The notes beneath the pieces were generated by a model. It did no database searches. It was not told the origin of the DNA and worked only from the letters and a program-made list of their open reading frames with translations. Shown here one piece after another: positions 8,662 to 16,801 of a DNA stretch of 64,000 nucleotides. The first letter of the stretch is position 1, and every line of letters starts with the position of its first letter. This DNA comes from Variovorax paradoxus (GTDB lineage: Bacteria > Pseudomonadota > Gammaproteobacteria > Burkholderiales > Burkholderiaceae_C), in the NCBI RefSeq assembly GCF_030811855.1, contig NZ_JAUSRN010000007.1:1-64000 (forward strand), given 5' to 3'. The position numbers and the translations under genes were made by a program.

Positions 8662-11025
8662 ATGCAGAGGAAAGACGGTTCTATTTCAGGCGCAAGCCGA
8701 GGTCTGTTGATCAAGCCCTTGGAGACAGAAGACCGCTGGCGCGCGCGCATCGGCAAGCGTGCGGTGGGCACTGCACTGGTGTTGCTGGCCGCTTCTGCCG
8801 CGCAGGCGCAGGTCAAGATCGGTGACAACCCCATCACTATCAATCCAGGTTCACTGCTGGAACTCGAAAGCACCAACCGCGGCGCTCTGCTTCCCCGCAT
8901 CGCGCTGACCGACCGCAACACCTGGGGCCTGAACGGGAACCAGCCGGTCGAAGGTATGGTGGTCTACAACAGCACCGCAACGACGGGCGTCAACGGACTA
9001 CAGGAAGGCCTGGCGGTGTGGAAGAACGGCCAATGGATCAGCGTGGACGAGACGCCGTACTTCCACACCAACTCCAACCTGGTCGGCAATTCGACTTTGG
9101 CGAATTCGGGTGCCACCGGCGCCAACTCCACCGCAATCGGCCCCCAAGCGGTGGCCTCCGGCACCAACGCATTGGCCGTGGGCTATTCCGCGACGGCATC
9201 TACCGACAACAGTGTTGCACTGGGCATCAATGCCAAAGCGAGCAATGGCGGCATGGTGGCTATCGGGGCTGGTGCCCAATCGCTTGCCCAGAACACGATC
9301 GCCATTGGCGGGACGGCGAGCGTCCGGCTGGGCATCGCCATCGGCTTTGCGTCCAACTCTGCTGGTAACGGTGCCGTTGCCATCGGCGATGCAACGACTT
9401 CCAGTGCGTTCTCCACGGTGGCATTGGGCCAGAGTGCAGTGGCCACGAATGACTACGCTGTCAGCATGGGCCGCCTGGCGAATGCAAGCAACGTGCGAAC
9501 CACTTCCCTCGGCGCCAACTCGGTGGCATCGGGTATCGCCGCGACATCCGTCGGGTCGATGACCACTGCCACCGGCAACTATGCAACGGCCACGGGGGGA
9601 CGGGTCTACATGCTCAACGGTGCTCCGCTGAACAGCACCTACACCCCAGGCGTCGGGTTTGCGACCGCGTCCGACGGTTTCGTAGACACGCAGGCGTCGG
9701 GCGCGCTGGCGACGGCTAACGGGTCAGGAGCGAGAGCCACTGCGGACCAGAGTTTGGCGCTGGGTGCGTTGAGCCAGGCGAGCCAGGTTGGCTCGGTAGC
9801 ATTGGGCGCAGGTTCCGTCTCCGACCGTGCGATAGCCCCCTCAACGGGCACCATTCCGTCCGGCAATTTCCTCATTGACTACAACACCACCGACAAGACG
9901 CTCCTTGGTGCGGTTTCCGTCGGCAGTGCCACCAGCTACCGCCAGATCACCAATGTGGCCGACGGGACGCAGGCACAGGATGCCGTCACGATCCGGCAGT
10001 TGTCCAGCGCGCTGCAGTCCTTCGCCGTTACCCCCACCCTGTATTTCCACGCGAATTCCAGTGCCGCGGATTCGCTGGCCATCGGTGCGGAGTCGGTGGC
10101 CGTGGGTCCTCAGACGGTGGTCAACGGCAACAACGGCGTGGGCATCGGCAACGGTGCCGTGGTGCAGCAGAGCGCGCCTGGCGGCATTGCCATCGGCCAG
10201 GCAGCCACGTCGCACATGGCGGACTCGATTGCGTTGGGCACTCAGTCTTCGGCGGCGGCCGCTCAGGGCGTGGCCATCGGTGCGGGGGCGAGCGTCACCC
10301 AAGCTGGGGGTGTCGCCCTCGGCGCTGGCGCGATCTCTTCGACAGCCGCAGGCGTGGCAGGCTATGTTCCGCCTACCGCCACGGCCTCGCAGCGTACAGC
10401 CATTGGAGCAACCACCAGCACGCTCGGGGCGGTGTCGGTGGGCGACGCGGCCAGCGGCCAGTTCCGCCAGATCACGGGTGTGGCCGCGGGCGCGGCCGAT
10501 GGTGACGCGGTGAACGTCTCCCAACTGAAAGCGGTGCAAGGCGCGGTGGCCTCGATCGACCAGTCGGCGGTCAAGTACGACACCAACCCCGATGGCACGA
10601 CCAACTACAACAGCGTGACCATGGGCGGCAACAACTCGACCGGCCCGGTGAAGATCAGCAACGTGGCGCCGGGCGTGGCCGGCACCGATGCTGTCAACGT
10701 GAACCAGTTGAACAGCGGGATTGCCGCGGCAAACGCGTACACCGACAACCGGGTGAACAGCCTGCAGAACACCATCGAACGCAACACCAAGTTGCTGTCG
10801 GGCGGCATCGCCGCATCCGCTGCCATGGCCGTGGTCACGCCAGTAGAACCGGGCCGCTATCACATGAGCGGCGCGGTCGCCGGCTACAACGGCCAGGCCG
10901 GCATAGGCCTCAACCTGCTCAAGCGCTCCGACAACGGACAGACCACTTTGCATGGTGGCGTGGGCTGGGGCTCCGGCGGGGGCAAGGCGATTGTTCGCGT
11001 TGGTTTCGGTTTTTCGTTCGATTGA
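8662..11025 (+). CDS. Trimeric autotransporter adhesin with an unusual N-terminal module
   Basis: A complete 787-residue adhesin with a perfect AGGAGGT ribosome-binding site at 8651-8657. A long n-region and signal peptide end near residue 50 (LLAASAAQAQ). Residues about 55-125 (LLELESTNRGALLPRIAL, MVVYNSTA, WKNGQWI) resemble a short module common at the start of Bacteroidetes surface and tail-fibre-like proteins. Residues about 150-660 are beta-roll head repeats (NSVALGINAKAS, GGIAIGQAA) with necks (GTDAVNVNQLN, GDAVNVSQLK). The C-terminus is a YadA anchor with a coiled-coil stalk (NAYTDNRVNSLQNTIERN) ending in Phe-Ser-Phe-Asp. The lipoprotein gene starts 22 bp downstream. It resembles the adhesin at 1-2934 in plan, but not closely in sequence outside head, neck and anchor motifs. 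Confidence 0.93.
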   Translation: MQRKDGSISGASRGLLIKPLETEDRWRARIGKRAVGTALVLLAASAAQAQVKIGDNPITINPGSLLELESTNRGALLPRIALTDRNTWGLNGNQPVEGMVVYNSTATTGVNGLQEGLAVWKNGQWISVDETPYFHTNSNLVGNSTLANSGATGANSTAIGPQAVASGTNALAVGYSATASTDNSVALGINAKASNGGMVAIGAGAQSLAQNTIAIGGTASVRLGIAIGFASNSAGNGAVAIGDATTSSAFSTVALGQSAVATNDYAVSMGRLANASNVRTTSLGANSVASGIAATSVGSMTTATGNYATATGGRVYMLNGAPLNSTYTPGVGFATASDGFVDTQASGALATANGSGARATADQSLALGALSQASQVGSVALGAGSVSDRAIAPSTGTIPSGNFLIDYNTTDKTLLGAVSVGSATSYRQITNVADGTQAQDAVTIRQLSSALQSFAVTPTLYFHANSSAADSLAIGAESVAVGPQTVVNGNNGVGIGNGAVVQQSAPGGIAIGQAATSHMADSIALGTQSSAAAAQGVAIGAGASVTQAGGVALGAGAISSTAAGVAGYVPPTATASQRTAIGATTSTLGAVSVGDAASGQFRQITGVAAGAADGDAVNVSQLKAVQGAVASIDQSAVKYDTNPDGTTNYNSVTMGGNNSTGPVKISNVAPGVAGTDAVNVNQLNSGIAAANAYTDNRVNSLQNTIERNTKLLSGGIAASAAMAVVTPVEPGRYHMSGAVAGYNGQAGIGLNLLKRSDNGQTTLHGGVGWGSGGGKAIVRVGFGFSFD

Positions 11026-11047
11026 TCGAGCACTCAGGAGCAATCGC

Positions 11048-11893
11048 ATGAAACAAGCAATTCAATTCTTCCTGTCGGCGGCGGTGCTGGCAGTCACCGT
11101 CGGCTGCGCATCGACGAGCGGCTCTTCGGCCACCTCTGCCACCTCGGCCGAGCATTCGGTGAACTTTCCCGATATGGACAAGGCGTGGCTCAAGAACGGC
11201 ACGTTCGTCGATGTGGAGCAGCTGCGCCGCATCGGTCCTGGCATGACCAAGAACCAGGTGCGCGAACTCATCAGCTATCCGCACTTCAGCGAGGGCCTGT
11301 TCGGTCCGCGCGAGTGGAACTACATCTTCAACTTTCGCACGGGCAAGGGCCACGAGTTCATTACCTGCCAGTACATGGTGCACTTCGACAAGGACATGAA
11401 GAGCCAGGACTTCCACTGGAAGGGCGCGGACTGCGAGGCAATGTTGAAGCCGGTTGCTCCCGTGGCAATGGCCATGCCCGCAGCCGCTCCCGTCATGCAG
11501 AAGCGCGTCACCTTGAGCGCAGATGCTCTTTTCGCGTTCGACCGGTCGGCCGCCAATGACATGCTGCCCAAGGGGCGCGCCGAACTGGATGAACTTGCGC
11601 GTGCCCTGCAACGGCAAGGCGTGGAAGTTCAAAGCCTGCAGATCACAGGCCATGCAGATCGGCTCGGCAATCAAGCCTACAACCAGGAGCTGGCGCTTCG
11701 CCGTGCAAGCACGGTACGCGACTACCTGAAAACGTCTGGTCTTCGGGTGCCAATGCAGGTCGGCTCGAGCGGTGCGCGTGAACCCGTGACCATGAATTGC
11801 AAGGGGACGGTCCGCACGCCCGAACTGATTGCATGCCTGCAGCCGGATCGCCGAGTAGTGGTGGACATCGTTGGTCAGGCGCCATCGAAGTGA
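11048..11893 (+). CDS. SmpA/OmlA-OmpA lipoprotein, TpgA-like adhesin partner (copy 2)
   Basis: A 281-residue lipoprotein with signal peptide and lipobox TVGC (Cys20). The start at ATG 11048 is supported by AGGAG at 11036-11040. The SmpA/OmlA-like part (about 55-120: RIGPGMTKNQVRELISYPHF) and C-terminal OmpA-like domain (about 190-278: ITGHADRLGNQAYNQELALR) follow the same plan as the copy at 2952-3854. The blocks around PHFSEGL, REWNYIF, FRTGKG and TCQYMV are nearly identical. It should tether the preceding adhesin's anchor to peptidoglycan, as TpgA does for AtaA (inference). The two copies share a plan but have diverged, suggesting each is matched to its own adhesin. Confidence 0.88.
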   Translation: MKQAIQFFLSAAVLAVTVGCASTSGSSATSATSAEHSVNFPDMDKAWLKNGTFVDVEQLRRIGPGMTKNQVRELISYPHFSEGLFGPREWNYIFNFRTGKGHEFITCQYMVHFDKDMKSQDFHWKGADCEAMLKPVAPVAMAMPAAAPVMQKRVTLSADALFAFDRSAANDMLPKGRAELDELARALQRQGVEVQSLQITGHADRLGNQAYNQELALRRASTVRDYLKTSGLRVPMQVGSSGAREPVTMNCKGTVRTPELIACLQPDRRVVVDIVGQAPSK

Positions 11894-12076
11894 TCGCACG
11901 ATAAGCGGGTTGACCAGACATGCGGCTGAAGCGCGTCAAAAGTCACAACCGGCGAGTTTGACGTGTATGCCTTGTGCGTCTCTTCTGCACCCTCGGACGT
12001 TCTTGATCTCAGACTGCGCTTGCGCTTGGATCCCCTCGGCGGGGTGCAGTCGATTTATGAAACCCAAGGAGATCAC

Positions 12077-12394
12077 ATGAAGATTCAAAGCACGATGTCT
12101 CGCATCCTGGTGGCCACCGCCATGGCTCTCGCAATTGCGCCAGCACTCGCGCAAAGTGTTACACCGGCAGCAAAGAAGGCAGACATGCCCTCGGTTTCCG
12201 GCAATACGCAGATGCCGGCAGGGACGCAAAACCAGACCGGCGGACCCATGGGCGAAACGGGTACGACCATGCAAGCCGCAACGCCTGCTGCAAGCGCACA
12301 GCCAACGGCTCGCGCCGTGGCCATGGCGCCGGCTCCTAAAGCAGAACCTGCCCGCCGTCCGGCCGTACGCCGCGCCCGTGCAGACCGGGGCTGA
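12077..12394 (+). CDS. Small secreted Ala/Pro-rich protein of unknown function
   Basis: A 105-residue protein with AAGGAG at 12066-12071 and ATG 12077. The first 26 residues form a clear Sec signal peptide (ILVATAMALAIAPALAQS). The mature part is low-complexity, rich in Ala, Pro, Thr and Gln, and ends in an Arg-rich tail (ARRPAVRRARADRG) that could bind anionic cell-wall polymers or nucleic acid. No family is recognised. It sits between the lipoprotein and an L,D-transpeptidase-like gene, so a cell-envelope role is plausible but unproven. Confidence 0.65.
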   Translation: MKIQSTMSRILVATAMALAIAPALAQSVTPAAKKADMPSVSGNTQMPAGTQNQTGGPMGETGTTMQAATPAASAQPTARAVAMAPAPKAEPARRPAVRRARADRG

Positions 12395-12461
12395 TTAGCC
12401 ATTGCACGCATACGCGGCTTGGCCTTTCTGGCTGCGCCGCGTGTTCTTCATTTGCCTTTGC

Positions 12462-13127
12462 ATGCACGGATGCATCCTCCGAGTTTTCTCGGTTACGCAA
12501 TTTTTCTGCCTCGCTATCGGTTGCGCCGCGATGCTCCTTCAGGCATCGGGTGCCGCAGAGGCGATTTCACCTGCAGTTGATGCAGAGCCAGCCGACGTTC
12601 GTATGGTCGCGCAAGCAGCGGTTGGCACACGCGACAACCAGGGCCTTCCTTTCGCAATCGTGGACAAAAAGAGGGCACGCGTTTTCATCTATGGGGCGCG
12701 CGGTGCCTTGCAAGGAGTATCGCCCGTGCTGCTGGGGCTCGCGCGCGGCGACGACTCCGTGCCAGGAATCGGAGAGCGGAAGATGTCCGAGATCCGCCCC
12801 GAAGAGCGCACAACGCCGGCGGGCCGATTTAATTCAGAGCCTGGCGTCAACCTGCAAGGCGAAGACATCGTTTGGCTCGACTATGACGCGGCGGTGTCAA
12901 TGCATCGCGTCCGAACGAACAACAAGAAGGAGCGACGCCTGGAGCGGCTTGCTTCGGCGCGACCCGAGGATCACCGTATTTCCTATGGTTGCGTCAACGT
13001 TCCTGCCGGCTTCTACGATGCTCACGTGAAGCCGCTGTTCGGCAATGCACCCGGCGTGATCTACGTCCTGCCCGAGAACAAGTCTGCGCGCGAGTACTTC
13101 AAGTTCATGCCGGACGCAGGTAGGTGA
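12462..13127 (+). CDS. L,D-transpeptidase-like (YkuD-type) exported protein
   Basis: The protein has an N-terminal hydrophobic export signal and a C-terminal motif HRISYGCVNVPAGFYD, matching the S-x-G-C signature of YkuD L,D-transpeptidases with the catalytic Cys. An upstream block with TPAGRF and an SMHRVR His fits the same fold. Such enzymes cross-link peptidoglycan or attach lipoproteins to it, in the periplasm. ATG 12462 (221 residues) is preferred because it gives a normal signal peptide; the frame is open from TTG 12402, and no ribosome-binding site decides. Activity is uncertain because this subfamily is divergent. Confidence 0.72.
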   Translation: MHGCILRVFSVTQFFCLAIGCAAMLLQASGAAEAISPAVDAEPADVRMVAQAAVGTRDNQGLPFAIVDKKRARVFIYGARGALQGVSPVLLGLARGDDSVPGIGERKMSEIRPEERTTPAGRFNSEPGVNLQGEDIVWLDYDAAVSMHRVRTNNKKERRLERLASARPEDHRISYGCVNVPAGFYDAHVKPLFGNAPGVIYVLPENKSAREYFKFMPDAGR

Positions 13128-13269
13128 TCCAGCGTTGGACGTGCTGCAAAGAATATCCTCGTCAGGCAGCAAAAAATCACAAACCTGAGGCGCCCCGGCT
13201 TTTTTACGCATCCATGACTGCTAGTCTCAGCTTTCATGGCCGGTTCGGCCTAATCAAGGGAGTAGATAA

Positions 13270-13515
13270 ATGAGTTTGTTGTGGTTTCTCGTTGTGGGTC
13301 TGGTTGCTGGCTGGCTGGCTGGCATGCTCGTCAAGGGCGGCGGCTTCGGCCTCATTGGCGATCTCGTCGTCGGCGTGATCGGCGCCGTATTCGGAGGTTT
13401 TCTGTTCTCTACGTTCGGCGTTTCCAGTGGCGGCGGTCTTGTCGGCAGCCTTGTCGTCGCAACCGTGGGTGCCGTGGTGCTGCTGTTCATCGTCCGGCTC
13501 GTAAAGCGCGCATAG
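13270..13515 (+). CDS. GlsB/YeaQ/YmgE family small membrane protein
   Basis: An 81-residue, almost wholly hydrophobic, Gly-rich protein with three membrane helices (about 3-20, 27-48 and 57-77). The glycine pattern (GLVAGWLAG, GVIGAVFGGFLF) is typical of the transglycosylase-associated (YeaQ) family. AAGGGAG at 13256-13262 gives a good ribosome-binding site. These proteins are often stress-induced; their biochemical role is not established. Confidence 0.9.
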   Translation: MSLLWFLVVGLVAGWLAGMLVKGGGFGLIGDLVVGVIGAVFGGFLFSTFGVSSGGGLVGSLVVATVGAVVLLFIVRLVKRA

Positions 13516-13889
13516 CGCCGACGCAGAACTGAGCCGCAAGCAGCAGATCACGCGTTGCGGTTAGCGCCGCACCAGCGTGCCATGAACACCGCCAGCACGG
13601 CGGTCATTTGCATCAGGCAGTCGATAGAAAAGGCCGCACGGCACGCGTTCAGCCGCGCCTTTGTTTTCTTCAAGGCGTCACTGGCAAGCTGCCGGCAATG
13701 CGGCGCTGACTCAGCTGTTGTGCCCCGGCTCTTGCGGGCTCGCGTTTCTCTAACGGCGCAACTTCGCGTAGGCCTTTTTCGCCACCCTGTTCCGAGGGGA
13801 ATTTCCGGAACTAGCATGGTCGAACAGCAGGCCGCCGAGCGGCATGAAGGCACTCGGCTTTTCACCCGTTTTCTGCAAAGGAGAGCACC
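13516..13889. other. Intergenic stretch without a recognised gene
   Basis: These 374 bases separate the YeaQ-type gene from the YSC84-type lipoprotein gene. Short open frames here lack export signals, family motifs and ribosome-binding sites. No convincing promoter, hairpin or repeat was found; the promoter of the lipoprotein gene presumably lies in the last 150 bases. Confidence 0.4.
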
Positions 13890-14474
13890 ATGCGATCCAT
13901 TCGTTTCAGCAGCCTTGCTCTCGCGTGTGCCGTCGCTGTCGGCAGCATCGCGGTCGTAGGTTGCACCACCACGCGGCCCCAGGACCAGGCAAGCAGCGCA
14001 TCGACGCGCGCTTCGATCGATGCCCAGGTGGACGCCGCGTTGTCCAAGCTGTATGACTCCGTCCGGGGCTCGCGCGAAATGGTTGCCTCGTCCAGGGGCG
14101 TGCTGGTGTTTCCCGCCGTGGTTGGAGCCAGCATGGGCATAGGAGCCGAGTACGGCCGTGGCGCGCTGCGCGTCGGCGGACGCACGCAGGCCTACTACAG
14201 CACCACCGCGGGCTCGATCGGCTTCCAGGCCGGTGCGCAGTCGAAGGCCGTGATCTACGTGTTCACCACGCAGGCGGCGCTCGACAAGTTCCGCAACAGC
14301 AAGGGCTGGACGGCCGGCGCCGATGCCACGGTGGCCGCCGCAACCTTTGGCGCCAACGGCAGCATCGACACCAACACGATCCAGCAACCGGTGGTGGGCT
14401 TTGTGCTGACCAACGTGGGCCTCGAAGCCGGCGTCTCGATATCGGGCGCGAAGATCAGCGAGATCCGGTTGTAG
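13890..14474 (+). CDS. YSC84/SYLF-domain lipoprotein
   Basis: A 194-residue protein preceded by AAGGAG. The signal peptide ends in a lipobox (AVVGC, Cys25). The mature part carries the SYLF/YSC84 pattern: SRGVLVFPAVVGASMGIGAEYGRG (split over about 70-95), YYSTTAGSIGFQAGAQSK and a C-terminal GVSISGAKIS. The eukaryotic domain binds lipids; the bacterial lipoproteins are envelope-associated with no firm function. Its stop lies 4 bp from the convergent end of the ParB-like gene, so both messages end in the same place. Confidence 0.88.
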   Translation: MRSIRFSSLALACAVAVGSIAVVGCTTTRPQDQASSASTRASIDAQVDAALSKLYDSVRGSREMVASSRGVLVFPAVVGASMGIGAEYGRGALRVGGRTQAYYSTTAGSIGFQAGAQSKAVIYVFTTQAALDKFRNSKGWTAGADATVAAATFGANGSIDTNTIQQPVVGFVLTNVGLEAGVSISGAKISEIRL

Positions 14475-14478
14475 GCGA

Positions 14479-15339
14479 CTAGCCGGCGGCCTCGGTCGCG
14501 AGCTGCGCCTGCAGAGCGGCGACCTGCTTACGCAGCGCCGCATTCTCGGCCGTCAGTTCAGCTACGCGCTGCTGCAGCAATTGCAGCGCGTCGGAATCCG
14601 TTGCCGCGGCTTCGGTCGGGCTCGATTCGGCCGACTCGTCGCGAGGCCGGCGCTTGGATTCGCGAACGCGTTTGGCGGCCTGCTTCAGTTCGTCCTTGCC
14701 GGCGTTGGCCGCAAAGACCTGCTCTTCGGCGGGCAGGCTGGCTACGGCCGCGGCCGTGTTGATGGAGATTACACCCGACTTCACGGCCGCCACCAGTTCG
14801 GGCGCGGCCTGCTTCTGGATCCTCTCGATCATCACCACCTGGTTGCTGCTCAGGCGCGCGGCCCGGGCAATGGCTTCGCGGCTGCTGAGTGGCGCAGGCG
14901 GGGGGATGGCAGGCGCTTCAGCCGCAGCAGCGGACGATTCCGCGCTGGGCGTATCGACGTCGAAGGGCGCGTCGTTGTCGTCCGATGAAGCCGTCTTGGC
15001 CAACGCGCGTGCACGGCGCTCGTCGACGATGTCCTTCTTCCGCAGCGCGAGCACGCCGCGCAGAAAGTCGGAGATGCTGCGCCGGCCCAGGTGCTGGTCG
15101 ATCATCCATAGGTGCACGTCCTCGATCGTCTTGAAGCGTGTGTTCTGCACCGTTTGGAACGGCAGCCCGTGCTTCTGGCAAATGCCGTAGCGGTTGTGGC
15201 CGTCCACCAGCACGTCGCCCCACAGCACCAGCGCATCGCGGCAGCCTTCGGTGAGGATGCTGCGTTCCAGCGCCTCGTGCTCCTCCGGGGTCATTGGATC
15301 GATATAGGCTTTGAGTTCTTCGTTGACGACGATGTTCAT
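14479..15339 (-). CDS. Orphan ParB N-terminal domain protein with coiled-coil tail
   Basis: A 286-residue protein. Residues about 1-100 match the ParB/Srx-type N-terminal fold (DGHNRYGICQKHGLPF). A linker rich in Ala, Ser and Pro (about 115-155) precedes a KorB/ParB-like helix-turn-helix region (about 155-215: SREAIARAARLSSNQVVMIE). The tail (about 255-286) is a Leu/Ala-rich coiled coil (LLQQRVAELTAENAALRKQV). No parA gene or parS-like repeats are nearby, so it is probably not the chromosomal partition protein but a ParB-like DNA-binding regulator, perhaps of mobile origin. ATG 15339 is used; TTG 15345 is an alternative. Confidence 0.75.
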   Translation of the reverse strand: MNIVVNEELKAYIDPMTPEEHEALERSILTEGCRDALVLWGDVLVDGHNRYGICQKHGLPFQTVQNTRFKTIEDVHLWMIDQHLGRRSISDFLRGVLALRKKDIVDERRARALAKTASSDDNDAPFDVDTPSAESSAAAAEAPAIPPPAPLSSREAIARAARLSSNQVVMIERIQKQAAPELVAAVKSGVISINTAAAVASLPAEEQVFAANAGKDELKQAAKRVRESKRRPRDESAESSPTEAAATDSDALQLLQQRVAELTAENAALRKQVAALQAQLATEAAG

Positions 15340-15498
15340 GGGCAAGGGAGCGGGGAAAGGGGCGGAATTCTAGATGGGCGACAAACGTCGCCTGCCTGAA
15401 ATCATGAAGTCGGCTGTCTCGCTTTGGCGTGCTCGAACGTCTAGTGGGTATGGAGCATTAAGAGGATCGGGAAATGGGGCTTTTTTGTACCCACAAGT

Positions 15499-15517
15499 AG
15501 TAATAATTCTCATTTGT
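15499..15517 (+). promoter_or_regulatory. Fur-box-like site upstream of the ECF sigma gene
   Basis: AGTAATAATTCTCATTTGT matches the 19-bp Fur consensus at 11 positions (core TAAT.AT..TCATT) and stands out as AT-rich against GC-rich flanks. It lies about 90 bp upstream of the PvdS/OrbS-like sigma gene. Fur would repress that gene when iron is plentiful. The assignment is by eye. Confidence 0.6.
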
Positions 15518-15603
15518 ATTGAGCACTTCAGGAGCATCGCCTTCATGTTCACAGGTCTGCACCTTTGCCGACGTTCTTCCGGGCGGCATGCGCCCCGCCT
15601 CGC

Positions 15604-16149
15604 ATGATGAGAGAACCCATCGACGCGGCGCTGCATCTGTCTGAACCCACGCTCACGGAGGTCTTCATTGCCAACCGGCCGCAGCTGCTGCGCGTGGCGC
15701 GAAGAATCGTCCGCACCGCGGAGCTTGCCGACGACGTGATGCAGGACGCGTACCTGAAGATTGCCGACGGACCCTGCGTGCGCAAGGCCGACAGACCCAT
15801 TGGCTATTGCTGCCAGGTCGTGCGCAACGTCGCGCTCGACTGCTGCCGGCGTCACACGGTCGAGGCGAGCTACCGCACCTTCGACATCGACGTCGAGACA
15901 CTGGACGTGGCCGGCCCGCCCGCACCAGACCGCCTGATGTGCGAGCGCCAGGCGATCCGCGCGATCGACAAGGTGCTGGCGGCGCTGCCAGCGCGAACGC
16001 GAACGGTGTTCGAGCTCTACCGGCTCGAAGGCCTCACGCAGCGCGAAATTGCGCTGCGCCTGGGTTGTGCGCTCGGCTTGGTGAACGGGCTCATCGCCGA
16101 AGCGGCGCAAGCCATCAAGGAATGCGGCCGCCTGCTCGTGAATGATTGA
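15604..16149 (+). CDS. PvdS/OrbS-type ECF sigma factor of the siderophore island
   Basis: A 181-residue sigma-70 family protein. Region 2 is visible at about 20-85 (RRIVRTAELADDVMQDAYLKI, split across the helix) and region 4 at about 120-175 (LPARTRTVFELYRLEGLTQREIALRLG). Its length and lack of other domains fit iron-starvation sigma factors such as PvdS and OrbS, which drive siderophore genes. A Fur-box-like site upstream and a mbtH/NRPS operon downstream support that role. ATG 15604 is chosen (15607 is equivalent); the frame is open from TTG 15565. No ribosome-binding site is clear. Confidence 0.88.
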   Translation: MMREPIDAALHLSEPTLTEVFIANRPQLLRVARRIVRTAELADDVMQDAYLKIADGPCVRKADRPIGYCCQVVRNVALDCCRRHTVEASYRTFDIDVETLDVAGPPAPDRLMCERQAIRAIDKVLAALPARTRTVFELYRLEGLTQREIALRLGCALGLVNGLIAEAAQAIKECGRLLVND

Positions 16150-16236
16150 GCGCGTCTTTGCGTGCGGGATTGGTGTAAGGTGAAAGCCTTAGCGCTGGCG
16201 CATCGTGCGGCCGCGCAATGCCACACACCTTCACGC

Positions 16237-16440
16237 ATGACACAAGAGCAGGACGATCCCATCTGGAGCGCCGCATGGCAATGGGTGCGGCGCGAGTACG
16301 ACCGCGAGAACTTCAATGCGGTCGCACGCGCCGAGATGACGGCCTGGCTCGTTGCCGATCCTCTGCATCGCAAGGCCTACGACAAGGCGGCCCGCCTGTG
16401 GCTCCTGGCCGGCCTGGTGCCGCCTTCCGCGTCGGAGTGA
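16237..16440 (+). CDS. Mini FecR-N (DUF4880-only) protein, sigma-adjacent
   Basis: A 67-residue protein matching only the cytoplasmic N-terminal DUF4880 segment of FecR regulators: AAWQWVRREYD, then AEMTAWLVADPLHRKAYDKA and LWLLAG. FecR proteins continue with a membrane helix and a 200-residue periplasmic domain, both absent here; the stop follows directly. In FecR the DUF4880 part binds the sigma factor, so this may be a soluble modulator of the neighbouring sigma factor (inference). Two similar minis flank the other end of the island. Confidence 0.72.
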   Translation: MTQEQDDPIWSAAWQWVRREYDRENFNAVARAEMTAWLVADPLHRKAYDKAARLWLLAGLVPPSASE

Positions 16441-16477
16441 ACAGATCCCGTACTGAAACGTCTTGTTGAGCAGGAGC

Positions 16478-16521
16478 GAACAGATGGCCCACCCGGGGCT
16501 TCTGCCTCGCTCTTTCTGTTC
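16478..16521 (+). promoter_or_regulatory. Inverted repeat in the mbtH leader
   Basis: GAACAGA (16478-16484) and TCTGTTC (16515-16521) are exact inverted repeats 30 bp apart, just upstream of the mbtH ribosome-binding site (AAGGA at 16529-16533). A partial direct copy, GAACAGATCCCG, lies at 16439-16450. It could be an operator or a leader stem-loop; no protein can be named. Confidence 0.25.
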
Positions 16522-16541
16522 AACCGCATAAGGACGTATCC

Positions 16542-16796
16542 ATGTCGACGAGCTGCTTCGATCGCGAAGACGAGACCTTCATTGTTCTGGTCAACCACGA
16601 AGACCAGTATTCCATCTGGCCCCACTGGAAGGCCGTGCCGAAGGGTTGGACCGCGGTCGACGGCGTCAAGGGCGACAAGAAGACCGTGCTCGCCTACGTC
16701 GAAGAGGCGTGGACCGACATGCGGCCCCGCTCGCTGCGCGAGTGGATGGCGCAGCAGGAAAAAAATCCGACGAACACGCAAGCCGCGGCCGGTTGA
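16542..16796 (+). CDS. MbtH-like NRPS accessory protein
   Basis: An 84-residue protein with the full MbtH signature: [19 protein letters not shown], then [20 protein letters not shown] and SLREWM. MbtH proteins bind adenylation domains of peptide synthetases and raise their solubility or activity, so this one should serve the A domains encoded at 18-43 kb. AAGGA lies 8 bp before ATG 16542. It is the first gene of the biosynthetic operon. Confidence 0.96.
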   Translation: MSTSCFDREDETFIVLVNHEDQYSIWPHWKAVPKGWTAVDGVKGDKKTVLAYVEEAWTDMRPRSLREWMAQQEKNPTNTQAAAG

Positions 16797-16801
16797 CGCG
16801 C

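Noticed and set aside
13555..13959. A 134-codon open frame before the YSC84-type lipoprotein gene
   Set aside because: No ribosome-binding site, export signal or family motif, and it overlaps the start of the well-supported lipoprotein gene in another frame.
16455..16465. GAAACGTCTTG before mbtH and a similar AAACGTCTC before the receptor gene (minus strand, 47650-47661) as a shared ECF sigma -10 element
   Set aside because: No matching -35 element at a suitable distance was found in both places, and CGTC is frequent in this base composition.
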